Shown here: positions 32,267-41,374 of the stretch, piece after piece | Layout: each line of letters starts with the position of its first letter | Numbering within the stretch: position 1 is the first letter of the stretch | Source of the DNA: Arthrobacter sp. B2a2-09 | Lineage (GTDB): Bacteria > Actinomycetota > Actinomycetes > Actinomycetales > Micrococcaceae | Assembly (NCBI RefSeq): GCF_027587375.1 | Contig: NZ_JAMXIC010000010.1 | Span: forward strand, 1 to 64,000 | Direction: 5' to 3' | Length of the DNA stretch: 64,000 nucleotides | Notes under the pieces: generated by a model | What the model was told of the DNA's origin: nothing | The model's input: only the letters and a program-made list of their open reading frames with translations | The model's database searches: none | Program-made: the position numbers and the translations under genes

Positions 32267-34036
32267 GTGTGTTCGAAAGGCGGTAGCCCGGTGCCTTCCC
32301 TCTTGCGTCCACTTCCGTCCTGTTTAGGGGACCTGGGGGTGGCGGCCCTCGTTGTGCCTGGTACCGTTTCGGCCACGGAGATTGATGCCATGTTTAGGAA
32401 TGACCGCGGCCTCAGGGCAGTCGTGGTCGAACAGGGCGAATCAGAACAGGGCGAATCAGAACAGGGCGAATCATTCGGGCTACTGACTCGGGACCATCTG
32501 GAGTTCATGCTGACCGGCCGGCTCGGCTACGGGCGCGCACTGAACACGAGAAGGACGGCTTCGGAACTCTTGCCCGCCGTGGGCTCGTCCATGGCTGCCG
32601 ACTTGGATCTGCAGTCCGCTGCGCAAGCCGTCCTGGAAAGGCCTGAGTACGAGCGGTATCAGGATCTGTTGGTTCTGAGCGCCACGGGCCCCCGGATTGT
32701 CACGGTATCGGACATCTTTGCCGCCGTTTCCGCGCAATTCCGCCACGCCTCACTTCACGACCCCCTCACGGGGTTGCCCAACCGGAGGATGCTCGAAGAG
32801 CATTGCCCTGACATCGGCGCGAGCGCCGGGCTGCCCGGCGTCGGAATCCTGTTCATTGACCTCGACGATTTCAAATCGGTCAACGACACCTACGGCCACC
32901 GCACCGGTGACGCCGTGCTCACAGAGTTCGCCCGGCGCCTGGCGCGCAGCGCCGGAAACCACGGCTCCCTGATGCGCCTGGGTGGCGACGAGTTCGCTGT
33001 GCTTCTCACCGACGTCGATGAGGACTCCGCTTTCGCGGTCGCCGCTGGAATCCTGGACAGCCTGGAAGAGCCTTTCGCGCTCGACGGTTGCGAGCTGCAC
33101 ATCAGTGCGACCATCGGACTGGCCCTGGGAGTCGACATCATTGCGGAGGACATGCTCGCAGGTCCCGAAGTCCTGCTCCGGCACGCGGACGGCGCGATGC
33201 TCCGGGCCAAGCAGGAAGGCAAGCGACGCATCGGCCGCATCGGACCCTGCCAAGAACCGGCACCGTTCGCACGCCAGGCGCACATCCGGCGTCGGCTCTC
33301 CTCTGCCGTTGACGACTCGGCGCTGACCCTCCAGTACCAGCCAGTCCTGGATCTTGCGACCGGGGAGGACGCCGGCGTCGAAGCGCTTTTGCGCTGGGAC
33401 GATCGGGAAATCGGTCCAGTGGCCCCGGATGAGTTCATCCCGCTCGCAGAACATACCGGGGAGATCCGCAGGATCGGGGCGTGGGTCCTGGACCAGGCCT
33501 GCGCCCAGTCCCGCTCCTGGATTGACGCCGGCACGCCTCGAAACATCGCCGTGAACGTATCCCCGGTCCAATTCGCGGGCGGAACTCTTCCGTCCGAAAT
33601 CCGAGCCGCCTTGGACCGCCATGGAATTCCTGCCCGGATGCTGGAAATTGAGATCACCGAAGGAACGGCGATAGTGGACGTCCCCTCCGTGGCATCGCAG
33701 TTGCGGGAATTGATCGACATGGGCCTTGGTGTCGCCTTGGACGATTACGGGAGCGCCTATTCGTCCCTGGCCATGCTTCGGGTCCTTCCGCTGACCACTC
33801 TGAAAATCGACAAAGCGTTCATCAGGGACATCGATAGTGAACCGCACACTGCGACCATTGTCCGAGGGCTGATCCAAACCCTCAACGCCATGGGGGTCCG
33901 GGTAACCGCCGAAGGAGTGGAACGCCAGGAGCAATTGAATATCTTGCGCGATCTGGGCTGCGACACAGCCCAGGGGTATTTGATCTCTCGGCCGTTGGCT
34001 CCCTCGGAATTTAGGATGGTCATTGAACGACATTGA
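32267..34036 (+). CDS. GGDEF-EAL cyclic-di-GMP enzyme with CBS-like N-terminus
   Basis: A protein of up to 589 residues. Residues 20-150 resemble a CBS pair, residues 160-325 a GGDEF domain and 335-585 an EAL domain. The cyclase motif is intact (RLGGDEF, 237-243) but no RxxD inhibitory site precedes it. The EAL motif is intact (VEALLRW, 371-377); the DDFGTGYSS loop is altered to DDYGSAYSS, and EITES to EITEG. It may be bifunctional or mainly one activity. No membrane segment is seen. GTG 32267 and GTG 32291 are both possible starts; AAAGGCGG favours the second. A 15-bp repeat lies in the N-terminal region. Confidence 0.9.
   Translation: MCSKGGSPVPSLLRPLPSCLGDLGVAALVVPGTVSATEIDAMFRNDRGLRAVVVEQGESEQGESEQGESFGLLTRDHLEFMLTGRLGYGRALNTRRTASELLPAVGSSMAADLDLQSAAQAVLERPEYERYQDLLVLSATGPRIVTVSDIFAAVSAQFRHASLHDPLTGLPNRRMLEEHCPDIGASAGLPGVGILFIDLDDFKSVNDTYGHRTGDAVLTEFARRLARSAGNHGSLMRLGGDEFAVLLTDVDEDSAFAVAAGILDSLEEPFALDGCELHISATIGLALGVDIIAEDMLAGPEVLLRHADGAMLRAKQEGKRRIGRIGPCQEPAPFARQAHIRRRLSSAVDDSALTLQYQPVLDLATGEDAGVEALLRWDDREIGPVAPDEFIPLAEHTGEIRRIGAWVLDQACAQSRSWIDAGTPRNIAVNVSPVQFAGGTLPSEIRAALDRHGIPARMLEIEITEGTAIVDVPSVASQLRELIDMGLGVALDDYGSAYSSLAMLRVLPLTTLKIDKAFIRDIDSEPHTATIVRGLIQTLNAMGVRVTAEGVERQEQLNILRDLGCDTAQGYLISRPLAPSEFRMVIERH
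32429..32473. repeat. 15-bp tandem repeat, three copies, in the GGDEF-EAL gene
   Basis: GAACAGGGCGAATCA is repeated three times without change and encodes EQGES three times in the CBS-like region. Because the unit is a multiple of three, copy number can vary without breaking the frame. Confidence 0.9.
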
Positions 34037-34074
34037 GTACAACTAATGAGTGAACCCGACATTTGAGGCTAACA

Positions 34075-34362
34075 ATGCAATTCGTCGTCTTCTACAGCTC
34101 GGATCTTTCGGCACTTCCGGGGCTCCAGGCCGTCTACCCCAGGCACGTTGAATATATGCAGGCGTTCGCTGCCGAGGGCGGCCTGATCGGCATCGGAACT
34201 TTCAACAATCCCGCCGTGAACGGTTCGATGGGCATCTTCACCAGCAAGGAAAGGGCGGAGCAGTTCATCGCGGGCGATCCTTTCGTCCTGGAAGGGCTGG
34301 CAGTACCCAGCGAGATCCGGGAATGGAACGCAGTAATGTTCAGCTCACAGGATCCCGCCTGA
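34075..34362 (+). CDS. YciI-family protein
   Basis: A 95-residue protein of the YciI-like ferredoxin-fold family. It starts MQFVVFYSSDL, has PRHVEYMQAFAAEGGLIGIG and ends with FVLEGLAVPSEIREWNAV, typical of the family with its conserved histidine. ATG 34075 lies seven bases after TTGAGG. Function of these proteins is poorly known; some are hydrolases or dehydrochlorinases. It is not clearly in an operon. Confidence 0.85.
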   Translation: MQFVVFYSSDLSALPGLQAVYPRHVEYMQAFAAEGGLIGIGTFNNPAVNGSMGIFTSKERAEQFIAGDPFVLEGLAVPSEIREWNAVMFSSQDPA

Positions 34363-34385
34363 CATTCGGTCAACGTCCGGGCACC

Positions 34386-34595
34386 TCACCGGCAAGTCTC
34401 CACGAACGCCGGAACCTTAGGCTCGATTCCCCACGCCGCCCGGTGTAATGCGGTCGCGAGCCAACCCCGCAGCCGAGCCAGCCGCAGGCGTCTTGCCGGA
34501 CGTGCTGGAACAACCGGTGCCCCCGGCAGGGCACTGCGGCTGTCATTGTTCACGATGCTGATGACTGCGCAAGCCATCATCAACGAAAATTCCAT
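34386..34595 (-). CDS. Possible small basic protein
   Basis: A 69-residue frame starting MEFSLMMACAVISIV behind GAGAAGAAG, with an arginine-rich middle (RPARRLRLARLRGW). It fills part of an otherwise gene-free stretch of about 410 bases. No family is recognised and chance cannot be excluded in GC-rich DNA. The rest of the stretch (34596-34775) shows nothing definite. Confidence 0.35.
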   Translation of the reverse strand: MEFSLMMACAVISIVNNDSRSALPGAPVVPARPARRLRLARLRGWLATALHRAAWGIEPKVPAFVETCR

Positions 34596-34775
34596 AGTTA
34601 TCTTCTTCTCATCTAAGCGTGGAGCCTGAACTGGTAAATCAGTTTGCGGCTGGAAGAAACCCGAATACTCAAAGGCGGAACCGCCGTCGTTCAAGGTTCT
34701 GTTAAATACGCTAAGCGCTCCGGAAGATGATGTCAGCAACTGTGCCGCTCCCTGCTTTTCCTAGGACTGGCGGTC

Positions 34776-35663
34776 CTACCCTTCGGAGATCGACGCCGGC
34801 GCAGCCAGTTCAACTGCGGTGGTCGCCGCCCAGCTCGCGAGCAGTTTCAGGCGCTCGTCGCTCGCTGACCCGGGTTCCGCGGTGTAGGCGAACATCGTCC
34901 ACCCGGGGTTGGCCGGCAGTTCCATGGCCTCGTAGCTGAGTTCGAGATCCCCGACCACCGGGTGGTGCATGCGCTTGGTGCCGGTTCGGTGGTAACGGAC
35001 GTTGTGGGCGGCCCAGCGTGTGCGGAATTCCTCGCTTCGGGTGGCGAGCTCGCCGACCAGATCGCTCAGGCCCTTGTTGTGCGGTTGCCGCCCGGCGTAA
35101 CTGCGGAGGGTGGCGACAATGTCGTTCGCGCCTTGCTCCCAATCGGGATAGAAGTTGCGTGACTCGGGGTTGAGGAACACGAACCGGGCGTTGTTCACGG
35201 GCCGGACGGGATCGGCAAAAAGAGGCGAGTAAAGGGCGCGGCCGAGCGGGTTGGCAGTGATGAGATCCATGCGCTCGTTCCGCACCCACGTCGGGGCACC
35301 CGTGATCGCGTCCATGAATCGCTGGAGGCTCGGGCGGACCTGTTGCGCAGGCGTGACTGCCCGACGGCGGCGGGCCGGCCCGGGCTGCGCGGCGCGGGCG
35401 AGATCGAACAAGTGAGCGGTTTCGGCCTCGTCCAGCCTGAGGGCGTGGGCAATCGATTCGAGCACTTCGTCGGAGACGCCTGTGAGGTTGCCGCGTTCCA
35501 GCCGCGCGTAGTAGTCCACGCTGACTGAAGCCAAGGTTGCGACTTCTTCCCGCCGCAGCCCAGGCACCCGGCGGTTGGCACCCACAATGAGGTTCACTTG
35601 CTCGGGTGTCACTTTGGCCCGGCGGGAGCGCAGGAACTCACTCACATCGTTTCGACTGTCCAT
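34776..35663 (-). CDS. Helix-turn-helix regulator with MmyB-like ligand domain
   Basis: A 295-residue regulator. Residues 1-85 form an XRE-type helix-turn-helix (VPGLRREEVATLASVSVDYYARLERGN), and residues 105-290 the MmyB-like domain with NERMDLITANPLGRALYSPLF and NPESRNFYPDWEQGANDIVATLR. This is a common actinobacterial family thought to bind fatty-acid-like ligands and to regulate adjacent reductases. Here the nearest oxidoreductase is the aldo/keto reductase at 36553, separated by the repeat protein. Its own target is unknown. Confidence 0.92.
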   Translation of the reverse strand: MDSRNDVSEFLRSRRAKVTPEQVNLIVGANRRVPGLRREEVATLASVSVDYYARLERGNLTGVSDEVLESIAHALRLDEAETAHLFDLARAAQPGPARRRRAVTPAQQVRPSLQRFMDAITGAPTWVRNERMDLITANPLGRALYSPLFADPVRPVNNARFVFLNPESRNFYPDWEQGANDIVATLRSYAGRQPHNKGLSDLVGELATRSEEFRTRWAAHNVRYHRTGTKRMHHPVVGDLELSYEAMELPANPGWTMFAYTAEPGSASDERLKLLASWAATTAVELAAPASISEG

Positions 35664-35731
35664 GGATTCAGGCTACTTCGGGCGGTGCACGTGTGGGAGG
35701 TCCTGTCAGTACACCGCTCGCGGCCAGCTAT

Positions 35732-35762
35732 GGGCGGATACGGCTGGGTGCCGTATCCGCCC
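35732..35762 (-). terminator. Hairpin after the repeat-protein gene
   Basis: GGGCGGATACGGC pairs perfectly with GCCGTATCCGCCC around TGGGT. It begins about 24 bases after the stop of the minus-strand secreted-protein gene and fits a terminator, though no T-run follows. Confidence 0.65.
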
Positions 35763-35785
35763 ACACTGGTTAGTTTGGCTGGGGG

Positions 35786-36400
35786 TTAGTGACCGGGGCC
35801 GCCGGTTTCGGTTGCGGTGACCTTGAAGCTCGCATCGAGCTTGACGGTGGCGTGGGTGCCGTCCGACTTGGTGATGTGGGCTTCGTAGGCGGCGCTGCCG
35901 TCGTCTTCGGTGGTCATGTTCTCCACCGTGGCGCCGGAGTTGGCGGCCAGTACAGCGGCCTTGACCTTGGTTGCGGTGTCACCCGTCAGCTCGGTTTCGT
36001 TACCGTGGTTGCCGTGGCCGCCCTTTCCGCCGCCCGGGCCGCCGGTTTCGGTTGCGGTGACCTTGAAGCTCGCATCGAGCTTGACGGTGGCGTGGGTGCC
36101 GTCCGACTTGGTGATGTGGGCTTCGTAGGCGGCGCTGCCGTCGTCTTCGGTGGTCATGTTTTCCACCGTGGCACCGGAGTTGGCGGCCAGCACGGCGGCC
36201 TTGACCTTGGTTGCGGTGTCACCGGTCAGGGCCGTTTCGTTACCGTGCGTGCCGCCGTCCGTGGCGGGGGCGGATGGGCTGGCGGTCGACGTGTTAGTAG
36301 TTGCGGCGTTGGCCGGCAGGGCCATGGCGGTGAGGGCTCCGCCGCCCGCGACGGCGCCAATCAGGGCGGCGCCCACTGCGATTTTCCGGACATTGTTCAC
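35786..36400 (-). CDS. Secreted PepSY-like protein with two near-identical repeats
   Basis: A 204-residue exported protein. GTG 36400 follows AAGGAGCAACATC and gives a signal peptide (NNVRKIAVGAALIGAVAGG to ANAATT). The mature part has two copies of a PepSY-like unit of about 70 residues: TGDTATKVKAAVLAANSG, ATVENMTTEDDGSAAYEAH, ITKSDGTHATVKLDASFKV, joined by a Gly/His linker. PepSY domains are often inhibitory or binding modules. The duplication is very recent at DNA level. A binding role at the cell surface is likely, with no partner visible. Confidence 0.85.
   Translation of the reverse strand: MNNVRKIAVGAALIGAVAGGGALTAMALPANAATTNTSTASPSAPATDGGTHGNETALTGDTATKVKAAVLAANSGATVENMTTEDDGSAAYEAHITKSDGTHATVKLDASFKVTATETGGPGGGKGGHGNHGNETELTGDTATKVKAAVLAANSGATVENMTTEDDGSAAYEAHITKSDGTHATVKLDASFKVTATETGGPGH
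35796..36247. repeat. 240-bp tandem duplication
   Basis: The blocks 35796-36007 and 36036-36247 align at an offset of exactly 240 bases with about eight mismatches in 212. They include a 60-base line with no change. The duplication keeps the reading frame and doubles the PepSY-like unit. Confidence 0.92.
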
Positions 36401-36552
36401 GATGTTGCTCCTTAGAGGTTCAACTCCGAGGGGTTCGAAGCTATATCCACCCTCGAACCCCACACTTTGGCGCCTCTATACCTGTGCTGTGCCTGAACTG
36501 TGACAATTCCGCCCGGCTCACAGGATCCGGCAGCGTGGCACCACGCGAATGC

Positions 36553-37590
<1,038 letters not shown>

Positions 37591-37679
37591 TCAAGGTCCA
37601 GCCTTGCCGTCAACACTAGGGATACGTCAGTACTGGCAGGGAGTCCCTGTCATTACCTCTCTCAGGAGGGAACCCCCGA

Positions 37680-37701
37680 CGACGGCGGTCCGCCGCCGTC
37701 G
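37680..37701 (-). terminator. Hairpin after the hydantoinase gene
   Basis: CGACGGCGG pairs with CCGCCGTCG around a 4-base loop, 12 bases downstream of the minus-strand hydantoinase stop. It lacks a T-run. Confidence 0.5.
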
Positions 37702-37712
37702 GGCGCTGCCTG

Positions 37713-39137
37713 TCAGCAGGCCGGCCGGTTCCGAACGTCGCTCGAGACATGCTGCTTGAGCAGCGAACCTCCAGCTTCTGCCTTCAGCTCGCGGTTTTCA
37801 ACCATGACCTGCCCGCGGAGGATCGTCATGCTGGGCCATGCGGCCACCTCGTATCCGTCCCACGGGGTGTAGTCGGCCTCGTGCAGGTCCTCAGCGTGGA
37901 TGGCCCGCTTGACTGTGGTGTCCAGGACCGCCAAGTCGGCGTCACTGCCCACCGCGATCACGCCCTTCTGCGGGTACAACCCGAGGATCTTCGCCGCGTT
38001 TGCGGAGGTGATGTCAACAAAGCGGGTGAGATCGAGCCCGCGTTTGGCCACCCCTTCGGTGTACGCGACGGCCATGCGCATCTCGACGCCGGCATGACCG
38101 CCCGTGGCGTCAAGAATGGTCTTGCCGCGGGTCTTCACCTCGAGGTCCGTGCACACGCCGTCGGTTGCCAGGGTGCTGAGTGAGCCTTCGAGCAGCGATT
38201 CCCACATGGAGTCGCGGTCGGTTTCCGATTTCAACGAAGGGTAGGTGTGGTAAATCGCGCCGTTCTTCTGTTTGTAGTCTTCGGCCGTGAAGTACGCATA
38301 ATGGGGGAGGATCTCCCCGTAGACCGCTTGACCGCGCCCCCTCGCCTCACGGATGGCGTCCACGCCTTCGCGGGCGCTGACGTGCATGAGGTAGATGGGC
38401 GCACCGACGTGCTCGGCGAGCGTGATGACCCGTTGGAAGGACAACTTTTCCGAGAGGTTGTTGTGGGCGTGGTGCATGTTCTCCAGCCCGATCCTGCCTT
38501 CGCGCTGCAGTTGCTTGTAGGCGTACATGACGATGTCGTCGTCCTCGGCGTGCACTGCGAGCATTGCTCCGGCCTGGGCTGTTTGTTGCATGAGCCCCCA
38601 CATATTGCCGAGGTCCGTCTTCTGCTTGGGGCGCGTCGGGGTGGTGTTGGTCATCCAGACCTTGTAGCTTCCATGGCCGGCCGCCACGGCGTCGGGAATC
38701 TGTTCGAGCACTTCGAACGGAATCTCCGGTTCCTTGAACGTGCCGTGCAAGGCGTAATCGGTGTAGCTTGACCCTGCCCACTCGGCCGATTTGCGGGCAA
38801 AGGACTCCGAGAGCTCATCGCCGGGTTGCCAATGCGCGAAGTCCACCAGGGTGGTGGTGCCACCGTAGATGGCGCCCTCGCTCACCCGGTCAGGGCCAAA
38901 ACACTTGATTCCGCTTTCGGCCGCCGTCGGAAGAACGGAGTTGGTGTGGACATGCGGGTCCACGCCGCCGGGGACAACCAACTGGCCGCGGAGATCGACC
39001 GTACGTGTTGCCTCCTCCGTGGGGCCGAGGCCAGTCTCGCGAAGGGACACAATCTTGCCCCCCGCTATGCCGATGTCCAGGGTTTTGGCGCCGGACGGGG
39101 TAACGACCAGGCCGTTGGTGAGAACGAGATCAAGCAT
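37713..39137 (-). CDS. Dihydropyrimidinase/hydantoinase-type amidohydrolase
   Basis: A 474-residue binuclear-zinc cyclic amidohydrolase. The metal motifs are GGVDPHVHT, the likely carboxylated lysine in GSYKVWMTN, LAVHAEDDD, YLMHVSARE and LATDGVC; the family start LDLVLTNGLVVTPSGAKTLD is present. Such enzymes open hydantoins, dihydropyrimidines and related cyclic imides. It heads a minus-strand set together with the formamidase and transaminase. The active-site environment is not enough to name the ring, but a role in opening a cyclic amide fits the rest of the locus. Confidence 0.9.
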   Translation of the reverse strand: MLDLVLTNGLVVTPSGAKTLDIGIAGGKIVSLRETGLGPTEEATRTVDLRGQLVVPGGVDPHVHTNSVLPTAAESGIKCFGPDRVSEGAIYGGTTTLVDFAHWQPGDELSESFARKSAEWAGSSYTDYALHGTFKEPEIPFEVLEQIPDAVAAGHGSYKVWMTNTTPTRPKQKTDLGNMWGLMQQTAQAGAMLAVHAEDDDIVMYAYKQLQREGRIGLENMHHAHNNLSEKLSFQRVITLAEHVGAPIYLMHVSAREGVDAIREARGRGQAVYGEILPHYAYFTAEDYKQKNGAIYHTYPSLKSETDRDSMWESLLEGSLSTLATDGVCTDLEVKTRGKTILDATGGHAGVEMRMAVAYTEGVAKRGLDLTRFVDITSANAAKILGLYPQKGVIAVGSDADLAVLDTTVKRAIHAEDLHEADYTPWDGYEVAAWPSMTILRGQVMVENRELKAEAGGSLLKQHVSSDVRNRPAC

Positions 39138-39170
39138 CAGGGGGTCGCGCCTTTCAGTGTTGGTGAGGGT

Positions 39171-40076
39171 TCAGTTTTGGTGGGGGTTCAGGGAAAACGG
39201 TGCGGACGTGAAGTAGCGGGCGGCGAGGGAGACCTTTACCGAGGCGCGGGCGTTGACGAGCTGGGACACGGAAACATCTGCGGCTGCGCTCATCAGCATC
39301 GCCGTCTTCTCGCGGGTCCACTTCCGGTCCGCCTGCAGGAGTTCGAGCATGTCGTCGAGAGCCAGCCGCGCGGCGTCGTCGAGGGTCTCGCCGTCGCCGA
39401 TCGTGATGACGGAACCCCCGGACAAGACCACCGGCCGCTTGACGGTGACCCCGGCCAGAACGTGGCAGGAGAGGACAACGCTGCCCTCGACCTCGACGGC
39501 GGTGAGGGAGCACTCGCCGTCGCCCTGTACTGCATGAAGGTCGCCGGCGTAGAGCAAGGCGTTCGCGCTCTGGACGGGCAAGATGACGGCGGAACCGGCG
39601 GTCACGTCCTTGCAGTCCATGTTGCCGCCGTGCGTCCCAACCGTGCTTGAGTTCGGATTCCCGTCGGCCGGTGACACGCCGATCTTGCCGATCATGGGCC
39701 GGATGGGAATACGGATGTCGTCGTCGAACCGGACACTCCCGTCCACAATGTCGACAACCCGGCCGGATCGGCCCAACCCACCGGTGAAACCGCCGCGCCC
39801 AGGAAGCGTGACCATGGCGCCCCTATCAGCGATCCGGATCTCGTGGACATCAATGCGGAGTGTGTCTCCTGGATTGACGCCGCGCACCGACACCGGCCCG
39901 GTCACCGGGATCGACAACTTCTCGTACTCGCCGGTGCTTTCGAACAGGCCGCCAGTCAGTAGGCTCCGGGCGGCGAGGGAGAACTGCTCGCCCTGGCTTA
40001 CTTCAATCACGGGGACAGCGTCGCGGTCAAAGGATCCCGACGCCGATTCGTGGCTTGCATGGAGCATGTTCAGCAT
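39171..40076 (-). CDS. Acetamidase/formamidase family protein
   Basis: A 301-residue member of the FmdA/AmdA family, which hydrolyses formamide, acetamide or similar small amides. Visible motifs are VNPGDTLRIDVHEI, PIRPMIGKIGVSP, GGNMDCKD, and HAVQGDGECSLTAVEV. The start follows AAAGGGG. It lies 33 bases before the hydantoinase start and 48 bases after the transaminase, so it belongs to the same unit. It may deal with formamide or a carbamoyl product released from the ring. Confidence 0.88.
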   Translation of the reverse strand: MLNMLHASHESASGSFDRDAVPVIEVSQGEQFSLAARSLLTGGLFESTGEYEKLSIPVTGPVSVRGVNPGDTLRIDVHEIRIADRGAMVTLPGRGGFTGGLGRSGRVVDIVDGSVRFDDDIRIPIRPMIGKIGVSPADGNPNSSTVGTHGGNMDCKDVTAGSAVILPVQSANALLYAGDLHAVQGDGECSLTAVEVEGSVVLSCHVLAGVTVKRPVVLSGGSVITIGDGETLDDAARLALDDMLELLQADRKWTREKTAMLMSAAADVSVSQLVNARASVKVSLAARYFTSAPFSLNPHQN

Positions 40077-40124
40077 GCTGCCCCTTTCGTTCTGTGCCGA
40101 ACTGTGGTGTGCGGTGGGGTGGAG

Positions 40125-41102
40125 TTATGCGGTGGGGTAGACGGGCAGGGCCCACTTTTGATCGGCGGCTACTCGTCCGACGACGGCCTGCCGGTAGGCC
40201 TGCTGCAGTTGGCGGGTGAGTTCGCCGGCAGTTCCGTCGCCGATCGGCGTGCGGTCCACGGAAGAGACGTGGTTGATCTCGGCGGCGCTGCCGCACACGA
40301 AGATTTCGTCAGCCGAGTAGAGTTCCGTGCGGTCGATTGCCCGGATGTCGACGTCGACGCCGAGCACGTTTCGGGCCAGATGCAAGACGCTGTCCCGGGT
40401 TATTCCCTCCAGGATGCTGTCCGTTGCAGGGGGTGTGCATAGCCGGCCCTGGCGAACCATGAACACGTTGTAGCCTGCACCTTCGGCAACGTGACCGTCC
40501 TCGGTCAGCAGGAGGGCTGCGTCGTACCCGTTGCGTCGGGCCTCCAGCATGGCAAGGCGTCCGTTTTGGTAATTGGCGATCGATTTGACCCTGGGCGGCA
40601 TGGAGCGGTCGGACAGGCGGGCCCAGCTGCTGATCTGCACGTCCAGTCCGCTGGCCCCGAAATAGTTGCCCATGGGGATGGCCGCCATGAATACGGTGAC
40701 CGGTCCAGTGTCCTCCGGCTTGCCATCGCTCGAGTCGACGAATACTTGTGCGCGCATGTGGAGGTTCCCGCGCAGCTCGTTCGCCCGGACAAGGCCCAGC
40801 AATTGTTCGCTCAGAACGCCGATGTCGCGCGGCCCGTCGATTTCCACCACCCGCATCGAGTCAATCAACCGGCGCATGTGGTCGGCCACCCGGAAGGCGT
40901 AGAGCTGCTGGTCCTCATCGCTCCAGTAGGCACGAAACCCTTCGAATACGCCGACGCCGTACTTCAACGTGGTGCTCAGGACATGGAGCTTGGCATCTGC
41001 GTACTCCACCAGTTCGCCGTCACGGAGCAGATAGCGAACGCTGGGCTCGAATGCGGGCGCTTTGATGTCGGTCACAGTTGCGGATTCACTCAGATTGGTC
41101 AT
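40125..41102 (-). CDS. Class IV aminotransferase (branched-chain/D-amino acid type)
   Basis: A 325-residue fold-type IV PLP enzyme. It has LKYGVGVFEGFRAYW, the PLP lysine in VKSIANYQNGRLAMLEAR, and the phosphate-binding ILEGITRDSVLHLAR and FVCGSAAEINHVSSVD. The pattern fits branched-chain transaminases, but class IV also includes D-amino acid transaminases, which would fit a hydantoinase pathway. ATG 41102 follows TTGGAG; an upstream ATG adds four residues. It is divergent from the ABC transporter across a control region with CTTCAATA sites. Confidence 0.88.
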   Translation of the reverse strand: MTNLSESATVTDIKAPAFEPSVRYLLRDGELVEYADAKLHVLSTTLKYGVGVFEGFRAYWSDEDQQLYAFRVADHMRRLIDSMRVVEIDGPRDIGVLSEQLLGLVRANELRGNLHMRAQVFVDSSDGKPEDTGPVTVFMAAIPMGNYFGASGLDVQISSWARLSDRSMPPRVKSIANYQNGRLAMLEARRNGYDAALLLTEDGHVAEGAGYNVFMVRQGRLCTPPATDSILEGITRDSVLHLARNVLGVDVDIRAIDRTELYSADEIFVCGSAAEINHVSSVDRTPIGDGTAGELTRQLQQAYRQAVVGRVAADQKWALPVYPTA

Positions 41103-41234
41103 TGTTGTCTCCAAATCATGTTCGGAAAACAGATCAGGGGCTCGGCTTCAAACCAAGGTTGACATCCGTCTTCATCTTACTGTCGGTGTTGTCACCATAA
41201 TGAAGATGGTTGATGGTCCTGTCAACAGTGACCA

Positions 41235-41280
41235 TTGACACTCGATCAAGGACTTCAATAAAGTGATGAAACTTCGATAT
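41235..41280 (+). promoter_or_regulatory. Promoter and CTTCRATA operators of the transporter operon
   Basis: TTGACA (41235-41240) is followed after exactly 12 bases by CTTCAATA (41253-41260), with a TAAAGT -10-like box at 41259. CTTCGATAT follows at 41272-41280. The TTGACA-12-CTTCAATA arrangement is repeated at 45065-45090. The motif recurs before other genes in this locus and is probably the target of the XRE-cupin protein. Confidence 0.65.
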
Positions 41281-41374
41281 GCAAATTCTCGGCAGGATGT
41301 CGAGTGGCTGGAGCCCGGATGCGCCAGTCAAAAGATGACTCTCACCCACACCCGTCAACCGGATCGAGTGCCAA

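Noticed and set aside
32429-32473. Sequencing stutter
   Set aside because: Three exact 15-base units in frame encode a consistent peptide; treated as a genuine repeat.
35796-36247. Assembly duplication artefact
   Set aside because: The copies differ at several positions, so both are probably real; a long-read check is still sensible.
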